64,000 nucleotides of DNA from Pseudomonas khavaziana (lineage in GTDB: Bacteria; Pseudomonadota; Gammaproteobacteria; Pseudomonadales; Pseudomonadaceae): positions 496,001 to 560,000 of the forward strand of contig NZ_JAHSTT010000003.1 of assembly GCF_019145205.1 (NCBI RefSeq). Reading direction: 5' to 3'. The notes below the pieces were generated by a model. That model ran no database searches. It was not told the DNA's origin and saw only the letters and a list, made by a program, of their open reading frames with translations. The position numbers were made by a program, and so were the translations under genes. Positions 58,839 through 64,000 of the stretch are shown one piece after another. Within the stretch, counting starts at the first letter, position 1. Each line of letters starts with the position of its first letter.

Positions 58839-59782
58839 TCGCCGTGGAACCCCTTCGCCAGGGTTTCAACCGCCAGCACATTGTCGATACCTGGCGTGGC
58901 CTGCACATAGGGGATCACGATAAAGCGCTGGTGCCTGATCGCGTCCACCGCTTGCAGGGCCGGGTTGTTCAGCAGGAAGTGCTTTTTCTGCTCGGCAGTG
59001 ATTTCGCTGTAGTCGACGATCACGATGACCTGCGGGTTACGCTCCACCACGGTTTCCCAGTTGACCCGGGTCCAGCTGGCGTCGATGTCTTCGAGGATGT
59101 TGCGCCCGCCGGCGGCGTCGATCAGCGCCTGGGGCATGCCCAGGCGGCCCGAGGTCATGGCGCGGTCTTCGCCGCTGTCATACAGGAACACCCGTGGCTT
59201 ATCGGGGGGCAGGTGTTTTTGCACCTCGGCCACCTGTGCCTGCATCTGCGCGATCAAGGCATTGGCGCGCTCCTGCACGTCGAAGATCCTGCCCAGGTTG
59301 CGCAGGTCGTTATAGGTGTCGTCCAGGCTTGCGGCTGGGCGCTTCATCACGAACGCGCATGACTCGGTCAGCTCATACACATTGATGCCCAAGGGTTGCA
59401 GGGTGTGCGGCGTGAGGTCGCCACCCACGCGCATGCCGTAGTCCCAGCCGGCGAAGAAGAAATCCACATTGGCGTTGAGCAGGGTTTCCACCGACGGGTA
59501 TTTGCTCGCCAGTTCCGGCAGGCCGTCGAGAGTCGTGGCCATGTCCGGCGGCACTGACTTCCAGCCGCTCACGCCGCTGTATCCGGCCATGTGCGGCTTA
59601 AGGCCCAGGGCGAGCATCATCTGGGTCATGTTGATGTCGTGACTGACCGCATGTTGCGGGGCTTGCTGGAAGGTCACGTCGCGGTTGCAGCTCTGGATGG
59701 TCAGCGGGTAACGGGTGGCTTCGGCGAAGGCGTGGGCCGGGCCGAACAACAGGGCGAGCGACAGTAAGGCACGCAGGATCAT
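58835..59782 (-). CDS. Periplasmic metal/chelate-binding protein of ABC transporter
   Basis: The 315-residue protein has a signal peptide (ends HAFA) and the two-lobed fold of cluster-8 binding proteins (VSHDINMTQMMLALGLKPHM, RVFLYDSGEDRAMTSGRLG). Relatives are often labelled iron-chelate or F420-precursor binding proteins. The Zur-like site and operon order favour a zinc-related role here. Starts and stops overlap by 4 bp with both neighbours in the operon. Confidence 0.85.
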   Translation of the reverse strand: MILRALLSLALLFGPAHAFAEATRYPLTIQSCNRDVTFQQAPQHAVSHDINMTQMMLALGLKPHMAGYSGVSGWKSVPPDMATTLDGLPELASKYPSVETLLNANVDFFFAGWDYGMRVGGDLTPHTLQPLGINVYELTESCAFVMKRPAASLDDTYNDLRNLGRIFDVQERANALIAQMQAQVAEVQKHLPPDKPRVFLYDSGEDRAMTSGRLGMPQALIDAAGGRNILEDIDASWTRVNWETVVERNPQVIVIVDYSEITAEQKKHFLLNNPALQAVDAIRHQRFIVIPYVQATPGIDNVLAVETLAKGFHGE

Positions 59783-60567
59783 GGTTGGGTTATCCAGGTG
59801 ATTCGGGGGTATCCGGCCAAAGGGTGGGGGTCGATCAACGCTTCGACGCCAAATACCTCGCGCAGCAACGCGGTGGTCAGCACGTCGTGAGGTGTGCCGC
59901 TGGCGACGATGCGCCCGTGGTTGATCACGTACAGACGATCACAGAAGGCCGCCGCCAGGTTCAGGTCGTGGATGCTCGCCAGGGTGCCGATGTCCAGGCG
60001 CTTGACGAGTTTTAACAGCTCCAGCTGGTAGCGTGAGTCGAGGTGGTTGGTGGGTTCATCCAGGATCAACAGTTGGGGTTGCTGGGCCAGGGCGCGGGCG
60101 AGGATGACGCGCTGTTTTTCGCCGCCCGAGAGGGTGACGAAGGCATGGTCTGCGAAATCCTGCATGCCGACCGATTCCAGCGCGTGCCGGATCAATTGCC
60201 CGTCGTGCAACGTGTCGCTGTCGAACAGACCCTTGTGGGGCGTGCGCCCCATGGCGACCACCTCATCCACCCGCAAGCCGAACGCGTCAGGGAACTCCTG
60301 CAGTACCACTGCGATACGTTGTGCACACCACTTTGCGCTTTGCTTCCAGACGTTCCGGTGTTCAAGCGACACATCGCCATGCTCCGGCCGGGTGAACCGG
60401 TAGGCGCAGCGCAACAGGCTGGTCTTGCCACTGCCGTTGGGCCCGATCAGCCCGACAAACTCCCCGGCAGCGACTTGCAGGCTGGCTTCACGCAGTTGGA
60501 ACTGGTGATGGCAGTGGTCATGGCCGGGAGGGGTCCAGCCAAGTTCGCTGAGGGTGAGTGAGGTCAT
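59779..60567 (-). CDS. ABC transporter ATPase of metal uptake operon
   Basis: The 262-residue FepC-type ATPase has Walker A GPNGSGKTS, signature LSGGEKQRVILARAL and Walker B LLILDEPTNHLD. An unusual N-terminal stretch, PPGHDHCHHQFQ, carries four histidines and a cysteine before the core; it may bind metal. The start is the ATG at 60567 (MTSLTLSEL). It overlaps the binding-protein gene by 4 bp and follows the receptor gene by 41 bp. Confidence 0.91.
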   Translation of the reverse strand: MTSLTLSELGWTPPGHDHCHHQFQLREASLQVAAGEFVGLIGPNGSGKTSLLRCAYRFTRPEHGDVSLEHRNVWKQSAKWCAQRIAVVLQEFPDAFGLRVDEVVAMGRTPHKGLFDSDTLHDGQLIRHALESVGMQDFADHAFVTLSGGEKQRVILARALAQQPQLLILDEPTNHLDSRYQLELLKLVKRLDIGTLASIHDLNLAAAFCDRLYVINHGRIVASGTPHDVLTTALLREVFGVEALIDPHPLAGYPRITWITQP

Positions 60568-60608
60568 CAGTATTCTCAAGTCCCACATGGGGTTTGTGTT
60601 TTATTCAG

Positions 60609-62717
60609 TTAGAAGGTGTAGTCAGCAGTGACGAAGAACGAGCGCGGTTCACCCAGGATCCACTGCTGCCCATCGTTGTATTGGCTGACCGCATAAGTGC
60701 GATCAAACAGATTATTCAGTTGCAGCCCCAAGGTGGTATTGCGCATCGCCTTCCACGACAGCGTGGCATCCACCACGGTGTAGCTCGGCAGCTCGTTCTG
60801 GTTGGCCATGTCGGCATAACGGGCGTCGACGTAACGTACACCGGCACCGGCCCGCACGTTGTCGGTCACGGCCTTGCTCAGCCACAGGTTGGCGGTGCGG
60901 CGCGGCACGTCCACCGGGCGATTGCCATCGCGGGAAACCTGCACACCGCCGACGTCCTGCTTGAAGTCGTCATACTGCGCCCGCACGATGGCGGCGTTGG
61001 CTTGTAACTGCCAAGCGTTTGGCAGTTGCAGGTCGAGGCTGGCTTCCAGGCCGTTGGAGGATTGTTGGCCGACTTGCTGCTTGAGGTCCGGGTCGCCCGG
61101 CACGTCAGTCAGCAGTTTCTTCTTGACGATATGGTAAGCCGCCAGGGTCCATTCACCGTGTGCGTCCCAGAACGCTTGTTTGATACCGACCTCAGTCTGC
61201 CTGGCGGTGGACAGGTCAAACTGCTGCTGGCTCGGGCTCAGGGAAATCAACCCGCCGACGCCATCGGTGCTGGTAGCGTACTGGCCGTAGACCGAGGTGT
61301 CCGGGGTGATCGCATAGACCAGGCCGGCTTTCCAGTTATTACCGGTGAGGGTCTTGTCGGATTGGCTGCCGGTACGCAGGTCGTCGCGGTCGATGTGTGC
61401 GTAGTCACGGCGGATGCCGGTGATCAGCGCGAGTTTATCCGTGAGCTGCAGGCGATTTTCCGCGAAGCCGGCGACCGTCTTGGTAGTGGTGGCGAACACC
61501 GGTTTGAACGGGTCCTGGCTGGCAAACGGCGCAGGCGTGGGGTGATGCAGATCGATGGGCTGGCCGTTGTTCAACACGTCATTGAACGGCGTATTGCTCG
61601 CAAGGCTGAAGCGGATGCGGTTGTATTCCACGCCCGCCACGGTCTGGCTGTCGAGGCCGAACAGGCTGTGCTTGAAGGTGAAGGTCTGGCGGTCGCCGAC
61701 CTGTTCCTGATTGTGCTTGATGCCGAAATTGCCGCTGCGGGTCAGGTGGCCGTTGGTGAAGTTGTAGTTTTCCGCGTTTTGCCAACGGCGTTGGTTTTTC
61801 AGGTAGTAAAGCTCGTTGGTCGCGCTGAGGTTATCGCTCAGTTGCCACTCGCTGGTCAGGCGCGTCCACTGATCGTTGTAGTGCTGGGTGTCGTTGCTGA
61901 CGTTGTAGTTCTTGTCGCGCAGGCCCTTGTGCAACTGGCCATTGACCAGTGGCGTGCCGAAGTAGTTTTGCGGGCGCTGGTCGCCGTAGTCGCTGGCCAG
62001 GGTGAAGCTCAGGTTGTCGGCTGGCTGCCAGCGCAGGGCGCCGCTGATGAAGTCACTGCTGGAGTCGCCACGGTCGATAAAACCGTTGCTGCGCAGACGG
62101 TTGAGGTTCAGGCGATAGCTCAGGGTATCGGACAGCGAACCGCCGCTATCGAGTGCCTGCTGCTGGCGGTCGTAGGAACCGTAGCCGAGGCGGATGTGGT
62201 TTTCGATCTGCCCCGTAAAGGGCTTTTTCGAAATCGTATTGACCACTGCGCCGGTAGCGCCTTCGCCGTACAACACCGAGGCCGGGCCGCGCAGTACGTC
62301 CACCCGTTCCACGGCCCAGGTGTCCACCGGGAAGGTCGAGGTGCCCATGCCGGTGTACATGCGGTTGCCGTCGTAGAGCTGCATCACCGAGCTTTGGCCG
62401 GTAAAGCCACGGGCCTGCAGCGAGGTGCCGCCATCCCCTGGCGTGCCGGTGCGGCTGATGCCGGTGGCGCGGGAGATGGCGTCCTGCACGCTGGCATCGC
62501 CCCGTTCGCGGATCTGCGCGCCGGTCTGGCTTTCTATGCTGCCTGGGGTTTGCAGCGCTGTCAGGTTCAGGCGCGAACCGGCGGTGGTTGGCGTGTTCAG
62601 ATCGACGCGTTCGTCATCCACTGCCGGCGCGGTGATGGGGCTGGCAGGCAGGGTCAAGGCTTGGGCATTGGTATGCAGGGCGAGCAGGCACAGGCCGCTC
62701 GCAAGGTAGTTGTTCAT
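60609..62717 (-). CDS. TonB-dependent outer-membrane receptor, probably zinc-related
   Basis: The 702-residue protein has a signal peptide (ends TNAQA), a plug domain (DAISRATGISR, then ERVDVLRGPASVLYGEGATG) and a 22-strand-type beta barrel ending in the aromatic terminus TADYTF. Siderophore receptors share this form. No sigma-regulator N-terminal extension is present. The operon order receptor-ATPase-binding protein-permease matches P. aeruginosa PA2911-PA2914, known to respond to zinc limitation, and a Zur-like palindrome lies 65 bp upstream. Zinc or a zinc chelate is therefore the favoured substrate; iron remains possible. Confidence 0.87.
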   Translation of the reverse strand: MNNYLASGLCLLALHTNAQALTLPASPITAPAVDDERVDLNTPTTAGSRLNLTALQTPGSIESQTGAQIRERGDASVQDAISRATGISRTGTPGDGGTSLQARGFTGQSSVMQLYDGNRMYTGMGTSTFPVDTWAVERVDVLRGPASVLYGEGATGAVVNTISKKPFTGQIENHIRLGYGSYDRQQQALDSGGSLSDTLSYRLNLNRLRSNGFIDRGDSSSDFISGALRWQPADNLSFTLASDYGDQRPQNYFGTPLVNGQLHKGLRDKNYNVSNDTQHYNDQWTRLTSEWQLSDNLSATNELYYLKNQRRWQNAENYNFTNGHLTRSGNFGIKHNQEQVGDRQTFTFKHSLFGLDSQTVAGVEYNRIRFSLASNTPFNDVLNNGQPIDLHHPTPAPFASQDPFKPVFATTTKTVAGFAENRLQLTDKLALITGIRRDYAHIDRDDLRTGSQSDKTLTGNNWKAGLVYAITPDTSVYGQYATSTDGVGGLISLSPSQQQFDLSTARQTEVGIKQAFWDAHGEWTLAAYHIVKKKLLTDVPGDPDLKQQVGQQSSNGLEASLDLQLPNAWQLQANAAIVRAQYDDFKQDVGGVQVSRDGNRPVDVPRRTANLWLSKAVTDNVRAGAGVRYVDARYADMANQNELPSYTVVDATLSWKAMRNTTLGLQLNNLFDRTYAVSQYNDGQQWILGEPRSFFVTADYTF

Positions 62718-62781
62718 CGGTCGATCAATCGCTTCTTGGCAGGTACTCGCCGCAGGGCGCGGCGAGTAACGATAGCGCAGA

Positions 62782-62802
62782 AAGTGTTATAAGTTAACAC
62801 TT
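62782..62802. promoter_or_regulatory. Zur-like operator upstream of the TonB receptor operon
   Basis: AAGTGTTA and TAACACTT form a perfect 8 bp inverted repeat with a 5 nt spacer. The core GTTATAAGTTAAC (62786-62798) matches the gamma-proteobacterial Zur consensus GTTATANTATAAC at 10 of 12 fixed positions. It does not resemble the GATAAT-rich Fur box. The location 65 bp before the receptor start suits repression. Confidence 0.6.
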
Positions 62803-62868
62803 ATCGGCTGCGGGGCAAAAGTCCGCATAAGGCTACAGAGGCCCTCTGGCAAGGGCATCTCGCCTGTT

Positions 62869-64000
62869 TCATACTGAACCTGAGGCAGATTCACCTTGGC
62901 CAAAAAAGCGTGACAGCACCAGGCGATCCAAGACCCACACCAGGATCAACGACGCCCCCACCAGCGGGAAAATGATCGCCAGCCCGAGCATGATCACCAT
63001 CGCGGTTTTCCACTTCGGCAAGTCATGGCGCAGCGGCGGCACACCCAGCCCGCCCTGTGGCCGGCGCTTCCACCAGATCACCACGCCGCTGATCGCACTG
63101 AGCAGGATCATCAGGCAGATCAGCAGCACGATCAGTTGGTTGACCCAGCCGAACATCTTGCCTTCATGCAGCATTACCCCGGTCTCGGTGGCGCGAGCGA
63201 CGAGGTTGTAGTGTTGCCAGCGCACATCGGCGAGGACCTTGCCGGTGTATTGGTCGATATGCAGGGTGGCGTCATTGCGTGGGTCGTTGGCAAACACGGC
63301 GACGGTGAACACACCGGTGGCGGTGGTGGGGAAGGTGATGCTGTAGCCGGGCTCGACCTTGCGTATGGTGGCCAGGTCGACCACCTGTTGCAGGCGTATG
63401 GTGGGGGCGGCAGGGCCCGAATGCATGGCGCCATGGTTCATGTGTTCGGCGTGGTCGCCGGACATCGGCATCGGCGTGTTTTCCATGGCCCAGGGCACGG
63501 TCTGTTGGCTGGCGCTGTTGAGCATGCGCGCCTGCTGATCCGATTGCGGCACGTCTGTCCACATCGCCGCCGGAAAGGTGTTCCACAGCTGGGCATATTG
63601 CTTGCCCCAGAAGCCGGTCCAGGTCATGCCGCTGAGCAGCATCACCAATAAGAAAGCCGCGCCCCAGAAACCGACCACAGCGTGCAGGTCACGCCAGAAC
63701 AGTCGGCCCCGATTTTGCAAACGAGGCCACAGCACACCGGCCGATGACTTGCCGCGTGGCCACCACAGGTACAGGCCGGACACCACCAGCATCACGCCCC
63801 AGCCGGCGGCGAGTTCGATCAGGCGATCACCGAGGGTGCCGACCATCAGCTCGCCATGCAGGGCGCGGGCGATGGCTTGCAGGTTGTATTTAGCGTCCTG
63901 TTCGCCGAGCACGATGCCGCGATAGGGGTCGATGAACAGGGTGACTTCGCCCCCATCTTTTTGCATGACGAACTGCGCGCTGCTGGTGGCGTCGACGGGA
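62869..64000 (-). CDS. PepSY-associated membrane protein, N-terminus cut off
   Basis: At least 377 residues of this membrane protein are visible; the frame is open to the window edge, so the true start lies outside. It has PepSY-type segments (VTLFIDPYRGIVLGEQDAKY and ATLHIDQYTGKVLADVRWQH) and helices such as VMLVVSGLYLWWPRGKSS and LLICLMILLSAISGVVIWWK with conserved His and Trp. The loop GDHAEHMNHGAMHSG is rich in His and Met. Such proteins often accompany TonB receptors and may reduce metal chelates in the inner membrane. It lies upstream of the receptor operon on the same strand. Confidence 0.85.
   Translation of the reverse strand, partial: PVDATSSAQFVMQKDGGEVTLFIDPYRGIVLGEQDAKYNLQAIARALHGELMVGTLGDRLIELAAGWGVMLVVSGLYLWWPRGKSSAGVLWPRLQNRGRLFWRDLHAVVGFWGAAFLLVMLLSGMTWTGFWGKQYAQLWNTFPAAMWTDVPQSDQQARMLNSASQQTVPWAMENTPMPMSGDHAEHMNHGAMHSGPAAPTIRLQQVVDLATIRKVEPGYSITFPTTATGVFTVAVFANDPRNDATLHIDQYTGKVLADVRWQHYNLVARATETGVMLHEGKMFGWVNQLIVLLICLMILLSAISGVVIWWKRRPQGGLGVPPLRHDLPKWKTAMVIMLGLAIIFPLVGASLILVWVLDRLVLSRFFGQGESASGSV

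Noticed and set aside
62782..62802. Fur box before the TonB receptor
   Set aside because: The palindrome lacks the GATAAT units of Fur sites and fits Zur much better.

Overview
This window is a 64 kb piece of a high-GC Pseudomonas chromosome, most likely from the P. fluorescens group. The evidence is an azurin whose copper ligands fall at the canonical positions, the amaA/amaB/LysR lysine-catabolism trio, the urease and urea-transport (urt) genes in the pseudomonad order, and dense REP/REPIN palindromes of the kind common in P. fluorescens relatives. Much of 16.9-51.7 kb follows an order known from P. aeruginosa: ureEFG beside a DesT-like TetR, with ureABCD and urt some distance away. No rRNA, tRNA, CRISPR array, prophage or insertion sequence was seen.

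Region by region. 0-3.2 kb: end of a small Lys/Arg-rich protein gene, azurin with a possible ANR box, and the NAD salvage pair pncB-nadE. 3.3-12.8 kb: a LysR regulator divergent from amaB-amaA (pipecolate/D-lysine catabolism), followed by a five-gene branched-chain-type amino-acid ABC transporter whose leader carries four evenly spaced heptamers. 12.9-13.6 kb: a gene-free stretch with two perfect and several near-perfect DnaA boxes. 13.6-16.7 kb: an SDR dehydrogenase, a CDF metal exporter and an AGE-family sugar isomerase. 16.9-19.3 kb: urease accessory genes ureEFG and ureJ. 19.6-31.1 kb: NlpC/P60 hydrolase, TetR regulator, AsmA, RNase T2, a ferritin-like protein, a DMT exporter with an AraC regulator, PsiF, an AI-2E-family protein, and a possible sulfur/redox cluster (SQR-like flavoprotein, DUF1641 protein, methyltransferase). 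31.3-34.5 kb: a eukaryote-like cyclophilin, an Hsp70-family protein and CbpA.

The two most unusual genes are very large. One (34.5-41.5 kb) encodes about 2,333 residues with a dermonecrotic-toxin-type N-terminal region, two duplicated leucine-rich-repeat modules, a NEL-type E3 ubiquitin ligase domain with a Cys-x-Asp motif, and a C-terminal SET-like domain. The other (52.0-57.8 kb) encodes about 1,940 residues made almost entirely of nine tandem units of 205-225 residues that resemble DUF4329. Only its first two units keep a His-Ser-His-Pro motif. The two genes flank the block ureC-ureB-GNAT-GNAT-ureA-ureD-urtEDCBA (41.6-51.7 kb), which imports urea and hydrolyses it to ammonia using the nickel chaperones encoded about 22 kb upstream.

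The right end (57.8-64 kb) is a TonB receptor/ABC transporter operon with a Zur-like palindrome upstream, so zinc uptake is a better guess than iron, followed by a PepSY-type membrane protein cut by the window edge. All assignments come from reading the sequence and from knowledge of the families; no database search was run.
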